Assembly (NCBI RefSeq): GCF_012932375.1
Contig: NZ_JAAIIG010000006.1
Span: 62,001 to 126,000 of the forward strand
Source of the DNA: Bifidobacterium olomucense
GTDB lineage: Bacteria; Actinomycetota; Actinomycetes; Actinomycetales; Bifidobacteriaceae
DNA: 64,000 nt
Direction: 5' to 3'
Positions 43,380 through 53,644 of the stretch are shown one piece after another. The first letter of the stretch is position 1; each line of letters starts with the position of its first letter. A program made the translations under genes and the position numbers. The notes under the pieces were generated by a model that saw only the letters and a list, made by a program, of their open reading frames with translations, searched no databases and was not told the origin of the DNA.

Positions 43380-44408
43380 TCACCGGCTCAGATAGTCGCC
43401 GGCTTTGGCGTCGAACTCCTTGGCAACATGCTTGACCGTCAGCCCCGGCTTGGCCGGAACCATAATCTGCACACGGCCGATCAGATCGCCCGCCGCATTG
43501 CCATGCTTGACACCCAATCCGGACAGCTTGATCTCCGCGCCCGAACTGGAACCGGCCGGCACCTTGAACGTAACCGGATTGCCGTCGATATCCTTGGCTT
43601 CGACCTTGCCGCCGGCCACGGCCTCGCCCACGGTAACAGGCAAGTCCATAACCAGATCATGACCGCGCATCGAGAAAGTCGGATCGTCCTTCACGGTGAC
43701 ATGCAGATACAAGTCACCGGACGCACCGCCATTCAAACCCGGCTTGCCCTTGCCCGACAGCTTGATCTTCTGGCCATCCTTGACGCCGGCGGGCACATGG
43801 GCCTTGAACTTCTTGCCGTCCACCGACAGCGACACGGTCGCGCCCTTCACCGCCTGACGCAACGTCAGGCTGATCTTGGAGTTGCGATCCTCGCCACGCT
43901 CCGGACGCGGTGCCTCCTCATAACCGTACGAGCCGCCGGGATTGCCATACGCCCCGCCGCCATACTGCGCGCCGGACGGACCACCGGCACCACCGAACAT
44001 GGAGAAGATGTCGTTGATGTTGGGGCCGCCGTTGCCGCCGGATGTGGAGAAACGAATGCGCGAGCCATTGCCGCCCATGCCGGAGCCCGCCCCGAACATG
44101 GAACCGAAAATGTCGGAGAAACCGGAAGCATCAAAACCGCCGGAACCGGAACCGCCGGCGAAGCGAGCGCCGCCCATGCCGAACTGACGGATCGCATCGT
44201 ACTTCTGGCGATCCTCCTTCTTGCTCAGCACGTCATAAGCTTCCGAGATGTCCTTGAACTTCTCCTCGGCTTCCTTGGTCTTGTTGACGTCCGGATGGTA
44301 TTTGCGCGCCAGCTTGCGGTACGCTTTCTTGATTTCGTCGTCCGAAGCGTCCTTGGAGACACCAAGGACCTTGTAGAAATCCTTGCTGAGCCATTCGTTC
44401 TCAGCCAT
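43380..44408 (-). CDS. dnaJ: DnaJ-family co-chaperone without zinc finger
   Basis: Stimulates DnaK ATPase through its J-domain (residues ~10-75: [23 protein letters not shown] present in KYHPDVN). A Gly/Phe/Ser-rich linker with an unusually long glycine stretch follows, then two C-terminal substrate-binding beta domains ([30 protein letters not shown]). The four CxxCxGxG zinc repeats of type I DnaJ are absent, so it is a CbpA-like/type II J protein. GGAG lies 6 nt before the ATG. It follows grpE after a 374-bp gap that holds a very large inverted repeat. Confidence 0.95.
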   Translation of the reverse strand: MAENEWLSKDFYKVLGVSKDASDDEIKKAYRKLARKYHPDVNKTKEAEEKFKDISEAYDVLSKKEDRQKYDAIRQFGMGGARFAGGSGSGGFDASGFSDIFGSMFGAGSGMGGNGSRIRFSTSGGNGGPNINDIFSMFGGAGGPSGAQYGGGAYGNPGGSYGYEEAPRPERGEDRNSKISLTLRQAVKGATVSLSVDGKKFKAHVPAGVKDGQKIKLSGKGKPGLNGGASGDLYLHVTVKDDPTFSMRGHDLVMDLPVTVGEAVAGGKVEAKDIDGNPVTFKVPAGSSSGAEIKLSGLGVKHGNAAGDLIGRVQIMVPAKPGLTVKHVAKEFDAKAGDYLSR

Positions 44409-44503
44409 TCATGTCTCCTTTCGTTATATGTAAAAGTCTGTGTGATTGGTCGGTAACTTCTCAAGAGTTGAAGTGTCGACCGTTAATAATGGAACGTTGT
44501 TTC

Positions 44504-44674
44504 AGCGTGGGGCCGCGGGTTCAGTGCGGTGACCGCGGGGAGTCGGGATATGCGTTGCTCGACACGCTCAAGGCCGTTTGGCCAAGCTTACAGTCGAGCA
44601 ACGCATATCCCGACTCCCCGCTCTGTGCAATGACCAACGTACGTTGGGCGCAACGCATGCCATCGCCCCACGCT
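44504..44674. repeat. Large nested inverted repeat between grpE and dnaJ
   Basis: The core is a perfect 29-bp inverted repeat (44535-44563 and 44593-44621; it begins GCGGGGAGTCGGGATATGCG) around a 29-nt centre. An outer perfect 10-bp pair, AGCGTGGGGC (44504-44513) and GCCCCACGCT (44665-44674), encloses it. If read through from dnaK it would form a very stable hairpin. Confidence 0.9.
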
Positions 44675-44782
44675 TCACTTGGTGATTAACTTACGTCTGC
44701 GTTCGCTACACGTAAGCCCGAAAAACGTTGCGCTCAATGTGTCAGCGAATTTCGGAAAGGCCCTCTTTTTTAAAAGCGGGGA

Positions 44783-45522
44783 TTAGTTTTGCGGGGAGGC
44801 CACTACCACTCGGGCGGCGCGGATTACGCGATCGCCGATGCGGTAGCCGGCTTCGACCACGGTATCGACCGTTTCCTTGTCGGCATCCGCGTCCGGCTTG
44901 TGCAGGATCGCGTCATGCTTGGTGGGGTCGAATTCCTCGCCCTTTTCGCCGAACTTCTCCACGCCGAACTTCTCGAAGGCCTTGTCGATTTTCGCGGCGA
45001 CAGCCTTGAACGAGTCGTCCATTTCGCTGTGTTCGCGGATACGATCGATATCGTCCAGAGCCGGCAGCAGCGCGGTCAGCACGTCGATGATGCCATGCTG
45101 ACGGAAACGCTCCTGCTCGCGGGTGGCGCGATTGCGGTAGTTGATGAACTCCGCACGCTCACGCTGCAGAGCCTCAAGGTATTCAGCGGCTTCCTTCTTG
45201 GCCTTGCCCAGCGGGGTCAAGGTGTCGTCGGAAGCGGTGTCGTCGGAAGCATCAGCCGAACCGTCGCCCGCCGGCTTCTCGCCGTCAGCCGCAGACTTCG
45301 CAGCGCCGGCATCGGACTTCGCGCCCTCAGCCTTGGCCGAATCGTCAGCCGCGTCAGCCGCGCCAGCCGCGTCAGCCGCCGGCTTCTCGCCAGCACCAGC
45401 AGCGCCGGAAGTATCCGAACCGCCCTGAGAGGAGGCCGTGCCGGCCGCAGAGGACTGGGCGTTGGCCAAGTCGTCTGCGTCCGGCAGGTCGTTCAGATAA
45501 TCGTCCTTATTGAACTCGGACA

Positions 45523-45523
<1 letters not shown>
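44783..45523 (-). CDS. grpE: Nucleotide exchange factor GrpE
   Basis: Releases ADP from DnaK. The 246-residue protein has a long Ala/Ser/Asp-rich N-terminus (about 1-105), the coiled coil (KKEAAEYLEALQRERAEFIN), and the conserved beta-domain motif DKETVDTVVEAGYRIGDRVIR near the C-terminus. Its ATG shares one base with the dnaK stop codon (TGATG), so translation is probably coupled. An in-frame GTG one codon earlier is the only alternative. Confidence 0.96.
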
Positions 45524-47409
<1,886 letters not shown>

Positions 47410-47510
47410 AATGTGTGCTCCTTTTGTTTGTTATTCGTTCTTACGTTCTTCGCCCAAGTTCCTCGGGAATCCGTTGCGGATTCCTTGGCAGGTTCTCGGA
47501 CCTTCCAAAA

Positions 47511-47531
47511 CTTGAGCCTACACCACTCAAC
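47511..47531. promoter_or_regulatory. HAIR operator 1 of dnaK
   Basis: CTTGAGC-N7-ACTCAAC matches the HspR inverted-repeat consensus CTTGAGT-N7-ACTCAAG at 12 of 14 positions. It lies 102 bp before the dnaK start. Confidence 0.9.
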
Positions 47532-47571
47532 TTCCCGGACGCAAGTTCTATTCCCAAATTCCCCACAAAAA

Positions 47572-47592
47572 GTTGAGCGTGTCTCACTCAAG
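47572..47592. promoter_or_regulatory. HAIR operator 2, overlapping the amylase stop codon
   Basis: GTTGAGC-N7-ACTCAAG also matches the HAIR consensus at 12 of 14 positions. It spans the TGA of the upstream amylase gene (47584-47586), 61 bp from operator 1 (about six helical turns). Confidence 0.88.
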
Positions 47593-49728
47593 TTTTGCGA
47601 ACGACTTCCGCACACGACCGGCGGCGACGACCAGCAGTATCGCGCCGGCCAGCACCAGCACCGACAATCCCGCGGAATGATTGGCCTCGTCGATCGCCTC
47701 GACCATCTCCTCGTCCATCACGATCTGCGCATGATCCGCAGGTTGCGCACCCACCATCGCCGCCGCGCTGGAGACGAACCAATCCGGGTCGGCCGGGTCG
47801 GTCCGCCGGCCGGCAGAAGCACCGCCAGAAACACCGCCCGCACTTCCCGAACGCTCCGCGCCCACGTGGATGGCGACCGCCGAACCGGCAGGCAACGTGG
47901 CCTCGAACGTGCCGTCCGACCTGACGGAAACCGCGGCGGAACAGTCGCCTGTGGCGTACACGTTGCAGTACACGCCGGCCGGCAGCGAAGTCGCGAACGT
48001 ACGTGTGACCGATTCGTCGCTGTTGTTGATCGCCAGATACCCCACGCCTGAGCCGGCCTTGCCCGCCGCGGCCCGATCGCCGGCAGCCGCACCGTCAGAG
48101 CCGTCAGCATCACCGGAATCATCCGCAACCGCACCTCGCCCGAAACCGACCACGTTTTCGCCGTATTCCGCCCAATCCGTGACTTCGCTGCCGGCAACCG
48201 CGTTGTGGAAGCCGATCATGCCGCGGATGGCGGTCCAGCGTTGCGCACACTGCCAAGTCCCGCTTGACTCAGTATTTCGCGCGACGTTTCGCTTCGCTCC
48301 CGACTCACCGCCCGACTCACCGCTCGACTCAGCAGCGTTCGCCGCATCACCCGAAACGTCGTCGCCCGACTCGTCGCCCGCCGGACAAGTCATATCCGGC
48401 ACCGCATTATCGGTAGCTCCGGGCGCACCGTCGTCGGCATCCGCAAAGTAATAACCGGAATAAACGTGCGGCTGACCGTACCCGTACGCCAACAGGAAGG
48501 CATTGGCCAACAGATATTTCGCACCGTCCTTATAGGTCAGTGCGCTGCCGTTACGTTCGGTATCCCAGTTCGTCACCCATACGGCGGCCTTGTCGGACGG
48601 CACCCAACTTGCGCTGGCCCCAATGCCTCCCAAGCCGAAGCTGGCGGAATTGATGTCATTATCGAACGCCTGCTTGAGCCGTGCGTTGACGTTGAATTCG
48701 GAGACTTTGCCGGTGGCGAGGTATTGCGCGGGCTGGATTTCCCTGGCTTCCGCAGAGTTGCCGATCACCTCCTGCTCGAAGAACATGCTGTCCGCCGCAC
48801 GGCCGGACTTGGCCGCCAGTCTGGCCTTGATGGCCGCAACGTCTGCGGCGGCGATGTGTTTGACGGCGTCCACGCGGAAGCCGGCCACGCCCATGTCCAG
48901 CAACGCGGACATATAGTCGGCAAGCTTGTTCTGCACGTACTCCTGACTGGTGTCGAGATCCTGCAGCCCGGAAAGACGGCAGTTCTGCACGTTGCTCGCG
49001 TTGCGATAGTTGCTGACGTTGTCGACGCAGCTGTGGAAATTGGCGGCGGTGTACGGCACTTCGGGGAAGTTACCCTCACCGTCGAACTGGCTGCCGGCCA
49101 CGCCGGTACCGGAACGGTCCGCGCCGGCCATGTGATTGATGACTGCGTCCGCTATGACGCCCACGCCGGCCGCTTTGCATGTTGCGATCATGGCTTTGAA
49201 CTCGGCTTCGGTACCGAGCTTGGAGTCGAGCCGATAGCTGACCGGCTGGTAGGAGGTCCACCATTGCTTGCCGGTGATGGTCTCTTGCGGCGGGGAGACC
49301 TGCACGTAACCCACGCCTTCCGGACCGTACGTTTCGGCGCATTCGCGCGCCACGGAATTCCAGTTGGTCTGGAAAGCGATGACGATCACGTCGCTGCCGG
49401 GTTCGGATTCGTCAGCAGCGGCGAGCGGGACCGTGGAACCCAGCAACGTCGCGCCCGCGCCGGTCGCACCTAAGTCCGCTGCACCGGCCGAGCCAAACGC
49501 CAGCGCGCCCGCCGCAATCGCCGCCGCGAACCTGCGCAACATCCTACGCAACTTCCCACCTGACGCTCGACGCAACTTCCCGGACGACACCTCAGGTAGT
49601 CCTGCGAACAGCCTCCCGCACGACGACCTGCGCAACTTCCTGATCGACGCCCCACGGAAAATCCCACGCCGCGTCTCACCGACCCGACGCACTCCGCCGA
49701 CCCGCAACGTTCCGTCAAATCGTCGCAT
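47584..49728 (-). CDS. Secreted alpha-amylase (GH13) with a C-terminal membrane anchor
   Basis: Cleaves alpha-1,4 bonds of starch outside the cell. The 714-residue protein has a basic N-terminus of ~60 residues with recurring KLRR, then a signal peptide core (AAAIAAGALAFGSAGAADLG). The GH13 barrel shows VIADAVINHMAG (conserved region I), the nucleophile in GFRVDAVKH (about 283), the acid in FFEQEVIG (about 316) and TNWDTERN (about 386), where NxD replaces the usual NHD. It resembles Streptomyces-type alpha-amylases (GH13_32). The end (HSAGLSVLVLAGAILLVVAAGRVRKSFAKLE in outline) is a membrane helix with basic tail and no LPXTG. Start ATG 49728 (AGGGGG upstream); 49542 is possible and gives a conventional signal peptide. 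Confidence 0.9.
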   Translation of the reverse strand: MRRFDGTLRVGGVRRVGETRRGIFRGASIRKLRRSSCGRLFAGLPEVSSGKLRRASGGKLRRMLRRFAAAIAAGALAFGSAGAADLGATGAGATLLGSTVPLAAADESEPGSDVIVIAFQTNWNSVARECAETYGPEGVGYVQVSPPQETITGKQWWTSYQPVSYRLDSKLGTEAEFKAMIATCKAAGVGVIADAVINHMAGADRSGTGVAGSQFDGEGNFPEVPYTAANFHSCVDNVSNYRNASNVQNCRLSGLQDLDTSQEYVQNKLADYMSALLDMGVAGFRVDAVKHIAAADVAAIKARLAAKSGRAADSMFFEQEVIGNSAEAREIQPAQYLATGKVSEFNVNARLKQAFDNDINSASFGLGGIGASASWVPSDKAAVWVTNWDTERNGSALTYKDGAKYLLANAFLLAYGYGQPHVYSGYYFADADDGAPGATDNAVPDMTCPAGDESGDDVSGDAANAAESSGESGGESGAKRNVARNTESSGTWQCAQRWTAIRGMIGFHNAVAGSEVTDWAEYGENVVGFGRGAVADDSGDADGSDGAAAGDRAAAGKAGSGVGYLAINNSDESVTRTFATSLPAGVYCNVYATGDCSAAVSVRSDGTFEATLPAGSAVAIHVGAERSGSAGGVSGGASAGRRTDPADPDWFVSSAAAMVGAQPADHAQIVMDEEMVEAIDEANHSAGLSVLVLAGAILLVVAAGRVRKSFAKLE

Positions 49729-49770
49729 CACCGCACCCCCTACTCACCATCGAGTAACCCCGTCGCCAAT

Positions 49771-49851
49771 AGCATACGTTCGCAACGGGTAACTATCGCA
49801 AGAATATCATGATTGAAGCCGCCATTAATCCGACGTTTCGCTAACGTTTGC
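49771..49851. promoter_or_regulatory. Two LacI-type operator candidates between the amylase and lacI genes
   Basis: GCATACGTTCGC (49772-49783) and GCTAACGTTTGC (49840-49851) are near-palindromes of the GCAAACGTTTGC kind bound by LacI-family regulators. The first shares GCATACG and the downstream GCA with the sites at 60047 and 60140. They lie 44 bp before the amylase start and 101 bp before the lacI start. Confidence 0.65.
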
Positions 49852-49951
49852 AGTGTACAATGGTATAAGTTGACAGCACAACGACGTATTATCACGACAG
49901 TTCAACCATCACGGGACGATGACCGACTGTCTCATCAACTGAGGAGGGCAC

Positions 49952-50980
49952 ATGGGCAAGGCAGATATCTACGAAGTAGCAAAGGCCGCCGGCGTATCCA
50001 TCTCCACAGTCTCACGCGCGTTCACCCGACCGGACCTGGTTTCGGACAAAACCCGTCGCAAGGTGTTGGACATCGCCGACAAACTCGACTTCAACATCTC
50101 CCGCTCGGCCACAGCCCTGAAGTCCGGCCGCACCAACCGCGTGGCGCTGCTGATGAACGAGGAGATCACCAGCTGGTTCAATACGCAAACGTTCGCCGGC
50201 ATCGAATCGGTGATGCATCCGGCCGGGTACGACATTTCGCTGTTCCAGCACATCGACACCGAAGAGAACCGTCATGAGTTCTTCACCGAGCTGCCGATCC
50301 GCCGCAACGTGGACGCCGTGTTCGCAGCGTCGTTCGCCATCGACCCGCACGAGGCGGAGCAGCTCAAGCGACTCCACGTACCGATCGTCGGTATCAACAC
50401 CCCGTCCGAGGCCGGCTTCGACGCCTCCATCAGCATCGATGACGAGCGCGGCATGTACACCGCCACCCAGCACCTGATCAACCTCGGACATAAGCACATC
50501 GTGTACCCGTGCTCGGAGGCGGCACTGCTGAACTCCTCGATCGACGCCCGTACGCGCGGCTTCATCCAGGCTTGCAAGGACAACGAGCACAAGCACGATC
50601 TCAACTGGCAGGTGCTGTCCGTGCCGCGCGGTCCGGCGTTCGCCGATTCCGCGCTGTCCGCACTGCTGGCGCTGGAGGAATTCCCGGACGCGATCTGCTG
50701 CCAGATGGATATGATGGCGATTCCGCTGGTGCTCAAGCTGGAACGTTACGGTCACCGCACGCCGCGCGATTACTCGATTGTGGGCTTTGACGACAGCCCC
50801 TACGCCGACACCATCAACCTGACCACCATGAAGCAGGATCCGTATGCGATGGGCAAGATCGCGGCCACCAAGGCGCTGAAGCTCATCGACGGCAAGCCGC
50901 TCGACAACCAGCACGAAGTGGTGGAGGCGCAGCTGGTGCCGCGCAGCACCGATATGCCGTTCGGCGATATGGCAGCGTAA
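49952..50980 (+). CDS. LacI-family transcriptional regulator (MalR-like)
   Basis: A 342-residue sugar-responsive regulator. The N-terminal helix-turn-helix (IYEVAKAAGVSISTVSRAF, about 6-24) and hinge (LKSGRTNRVALLM) are followed by a periplasmic-binding-protein-like domain with IVGFDDSPYADTINLTTM, the usual C-terminal signature. It is divergent from the amylase and embedded in the starch cluster, so a maltose/maltodextrin ligand is likely but inferred. GAGGAGGG precedes the ATG. A terminator follows. Confidence 0.93.
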   Translation: MGKADIYEVAKAAGVSISTVSRAFTRPDLVSDKTRRKVLDIADKLDFNISRSATALKSGRTNRVALLMNEEITSWFNTQTFAGIESVMHPAGYDISLFQHIDTEENRHEFFTELPIRRNVDAVFAASFAIDPHEAEQLKRLHVPIVGINTPSEAGFDASISIDDERGMYTATQHLINLGHKHIVYPCSEAALLNSSIDARTRGFIQACKDNEHKHDLNWQVLSVPRGPAFADSALSALLALEEFPDAICCQMDMMAIPLVLKLERYGHRTPRDYSIVGFDDSPYADTINLTTMKQDPYAMGKIAATKALKLIDGKPLDNQHEVVEAQLVPRSTDMPFGDMAA

Positions 50981-51000
50981 AGCTTTCACGAGGGCAGGGA

Positions 51001-51050
51001 AACGGTCTGCGAGCAATGTGATTTCACATGGTTCGCAGGCCGTTTTCTCA
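51001..51050 (+). terminator. Terminator of the lacI gene
   Basis: A long stem (AACGGTCTGCGAGCAATGTG with a complementary 21-nt arm, three mismatches) with a tight loop, followed by TTTTCT. Confidence 0.85.
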
Positions 51051-51428
51051 TTGGGGACAATCCGGTGCCGCCTCCTCGCGATACCGTCAGGACCACGCAT
51101 ACACCAGCAACGGACTGGGTCCCACCGCGGCGGCACCCCACCTGCCGATCGGCGACTTGGTCGGCATGACCGGCAGCGCGCTAATAATCACACGCAACGT
51201 CAACCCATCACCGAAATACAATTCAAAAGCCTCGTCCTCACACCACGAACTCCAATCCGGACGCCAAACATCCAACTTTTCGTCCGCACCCCGTGATTCG
51301 TGGTTTACCCCGGCTGAGGTGGTGATGCAGGTGCTGAATTCGGGGGCGGCATCCTCGGATGAGCAGGAGTCGGCGGGTCTTGGCGGGGGTCATGGGGCAA
51401 CCGTGGAACAACTGTGGGGCGAACTCAG
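51051..51428. other. Gene-free stretch downstream of lacI
   Basis: No frame with a plausible ribosome site or protein-like composition was found here; no repeat was recognised. Confidence 0.45.
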
Positions 51429-51618
51429 CTACGAGGGGCAGGTACACCGGTGGCGCAGAAGCCTATCTGCGTTACAAGGGGCTGCACTGGAGCAAAAACA
51501 CCCCTATTCGGCCTCCATGCCAACGCTGTTCCGCCATTCCGCCGGCGAAGCTACTTGGGAATCAGCCCCTTGTAACGCAGATAGGTATTTCGGACAGCGG
51601 GAATCAGCCCCTTGTAAT
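51429..51618. repeat. ~190-bp nested palindromic element, copy 3
   Basis: Left units (CTACGAGGGGCAG at 51429; TATCTGCGTTACAAGGGGCTG from 51464) and mirrored right units (CAGCCCCTTGTAACGCAGATA from 51563; CAGCCCCTTGTAATGCAGATA from 51605) match copies 1 and 2. An additional partial unit (CCACCCCGTAAG) extends to about 51656. Confidence 0.85.
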
Positions 51619-51800
51619 GCAGATAGACCTTCCCATAACGGGAATCCACCCCGTAAGCGGGAAAGAAAGACCCGGGGCCGCCGCAAATCCGCACGAATGA
51701 ACGCCCTGAACGGCATCACGCCACGACGCGCAAGACACCAGTAGGCCCAACGTCAAGTTCAAGACTCACGTTGCCTTGCTTCCTTACCCACCTCGGCGAA

Positions 51801-52622
51801 CTACAGCAGGGCTCCGATGAGGAGCATGACCGGGTAGAGCGCGTAAAACACCCACTTGGTCCAGGAATGCTTATATCCGAGCTCCCCGTTGCGGTAGTGC
51901 AGGAACGCCACGCCGACGCCCGGCGTGATGCACATGACCGCACCCAGCAGCCCGGCGGTGAACATCATCGTGTTTTCGCGGGGAGCCAGGAAGTAGAAGA
52001 TCAGCACGAAGGCGAGGGTCACCGCACCCGTGTACATCACGCGCTGGCTTACGCCGACGCGCATAATAAGATTCCACAGCAAGCCGGCCACGATCACGGC
52101 GACGGTGAGCAGCCAGCGCACGACCCCGGAATAATGCTTAGCGAGCCAATCGATGGCCATGAGCACCAGCAGTGCAAGGACCAAGCCCCACACCGGATTG
52201 CTGACCCAGAACGACGCAGCTGAGCCGCCGGACGAGCCTGACGAGCCAGTCGCGATGCTGAACGGCACTCCCCAATCGCCGGTCATGATCTTGCCGTACG
52301 GGATACCGGCCAGCGCGGCGAGAATAAACAGCCCCGCCCAATACCGCCCGACGTTGCGCGTATGACGCCAGCCGTCGAACAGCAGCCAAGCGTAGATCGG
52401 CACCGCGCACCACGAGGCGATCTCGCAGATCACGGCCACGGTCAGGCCGGTCATATTGTCGGCGGACGGCTCGCCGAACAGCATGGGCACGAGCGTGGTG
52501 GAGGCTATGGAAAGCGCCATGAAGACCGCGCCGATCACCTTGAGCCGGAACACGGACAGGCCCTTATGACGGCGATCGCGGCCGGTAGCCTTGCGTTGGC
52601 GGGCCATTTCGATTTCGTTCAT
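51801..52622 (-). CDS. TraX-like integral membrane protein
   Basis: A 273-residue membrane protein with about seven or eight hydrophobic segments. The region WCAVPIYAWLLFDGWRHTRNVGRYWAGLFILAAL (in outline, about 91-125) matches the signature of the TraX family, named after the F-plasmid pilin acetyltransferase but widespread on chromosomes as uncharacterised putative acyltransferases. A Gly/Ser-rich extracellular-type loop (TGSSGSSGGSAAS) is present. The ATG follows AAAGGAGC. It is not accompanied by conjugation genes. Function here is unknown. Confidence 0.75.
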   Translation of the reverse strand: MNEIEMARQRKATGRDRRHKGLSVFRLKVIGAVFMALSIASTTLVPMLFGEPSADNMTGLTVAVICEIASWCAVPIYAWLLFDGWRHTRNVGRYWAGLFILAALAGIPYGKIMTGDWGVPFSIATGSSGSSGGSAASFWVSNPVWGLVLALLVLMAIDWLAKHYSGVVRWLLTVAVIVAGLLWNLIMRVGVSQRVMYTGAVTLAFVLIFYFLAPRENTMMFTAGLLGAVMCITPGVGVAFLHYRNGELGYKHSWTKWVFYALYPVMLLIGALL

Positions 52623-52685
52623 GGATGCTCCTTTGTTGCTCGGCGCTCGGCTCCTCCGTCCTGTTGAAGGATGCAGTTTGCGTGC

Positions 52686-52737
52686 CGCTCCCCTCAGTCT
52701 CGCTTCGCGAGCCAGCTCCCCTCAGGGAGGGGAGCCG
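52686..52737. repeat. REP-like sequence with two small hairpins
   Basis: CTCGC-TTC-GCGAG and CTCCCCTC-AGG-GAGGGGAG stems lie side by side, with a second GCTCCCCTCAG direct copy. It is placed between the HAD and traX-like genes. Similar CTCCCCTCAGGGAGGGGAG sequences are common intergenic repeats in many gut bacteria. Confidence 0.7.
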
Positions 52738-52747
52738 AATAATTCGT

Positions 52748-53572
52748 TTACTGCACTCCGAGGAATCGTTTGATTCCAGCATAATCAGCGCCGGTTAAGG
52801 ACAACACGGCATCCTTGCAGACGTCTGGATCGTCCGGCGGAGAGATGGCGGTGCGCAGGTAGATGCCGTCGATGCCGGCCGCACGGGCGCCGGCGATGTC
52901 CGAGACGGAATCGTTGCCGACCATCACCACCTGATCCGGCCGCAATCCCTCGCGGGCCAACGCACGACGGAAGATGTCCGGCGACGGCTTGCGAACGCCC
53001 TCTTCACTGGAGATCAGGATGCGATCGAACGCATCGTCAAGTCCCAGCAGCCCCAGTTCGGGCCGGGTGTAGCAGGATTGCGCGTTGCTGACGAGTACTA
53101 CGCGCAATCCCGCGGCTTGCAATCGGCCCAGCAGTTCCAGCGCACTTGGGTACAGGCGCAACAGACTGGTGCTGGCGCGGCGGAACGTCCACGCAAGACG
53201 GCCAGCGACCGATACGTCCGCCATGCCGTCCGCCGTGTCACCCGCCACACCGCCTGGCATGCCGGCCGCACCGCCGGCTTGACGTGTCAAGCGCAACGCC
53301 GAACGCGACGCCACACGCGCAGTCAGCCCCTGATACACCGGCAGCAGATCGGGTTCGCCCCATTCGCCGTGCGCATTCTCGGCCGCGGCCCGAACCGGAG
53401 CGGCAAGCGTCTCGAATCGCTCACGCAACGCTTCGTTCGAGGAGTAGAGCGCGCCGCATTCGATCGCCAAGGCATCGCATAAGGCCGTCCAAGCTCTCTC
53501 CGACGATTCGTCCGTGCGAATATCGACCAACGTGCCGTACAGGTCGAAGAATACGGCGGAATAGTGAGGCAT
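52748..53572 (-). CDS. HAD-superfamily hydrolase
   Basis: A 274-residue haloacid dehalogenase hydrolase. Motif I AVFFDLYGTLVDIRT has the nucleophile Asp, motif II VVLVSNAQSCY, then RKPSPDIFRRAL and motif IV VMVGNDSVSDIAGARAAG. A Gly/Ala-rich insertion (GGAAGMPGGVAGDTADG) lies in the cap. The closest general match is the phosphoglycolate-phosphatase-like/YjjG-type group; the substrate is unknown. ATG 53572 follows AAAGGAA; an earlier in-frame ATG at 53593 lacks a ribosome site. It lies just downstream of pullulanase on the same strand. Confidence 0.88.
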   Translation of the reverse strand: MPHYSAVFFDLYGTLVDIRTDESSERAWTALCDALAIECGALYSSNEALRERFETLAAPVRAAAENAHGEWGEPDLLPVYQGLTARVASRSALRLTRQAGGAAGMPGGVAGDTADGMADVSVAGRLAWTFRRASTSLLRLYPSALELLGRLQAAGLRVVLVSNAQSCYTRPELGLLGLDDAFDRILISSEEGVRKPSPDIFRRALAREGLRPDQVVMVGNDSVSDIAGARAAGIDGIYLRTAISPPDDPDVCKDAVLSLTGADYAGIKRFLGVQ

Positions 53573-53644
53573 GGGATTCCTTTCATAATGCATGAAGAGG
53601 TCTCACGGCCTCATCGAACCATCGAACCAGCACCAGCACCAGCA

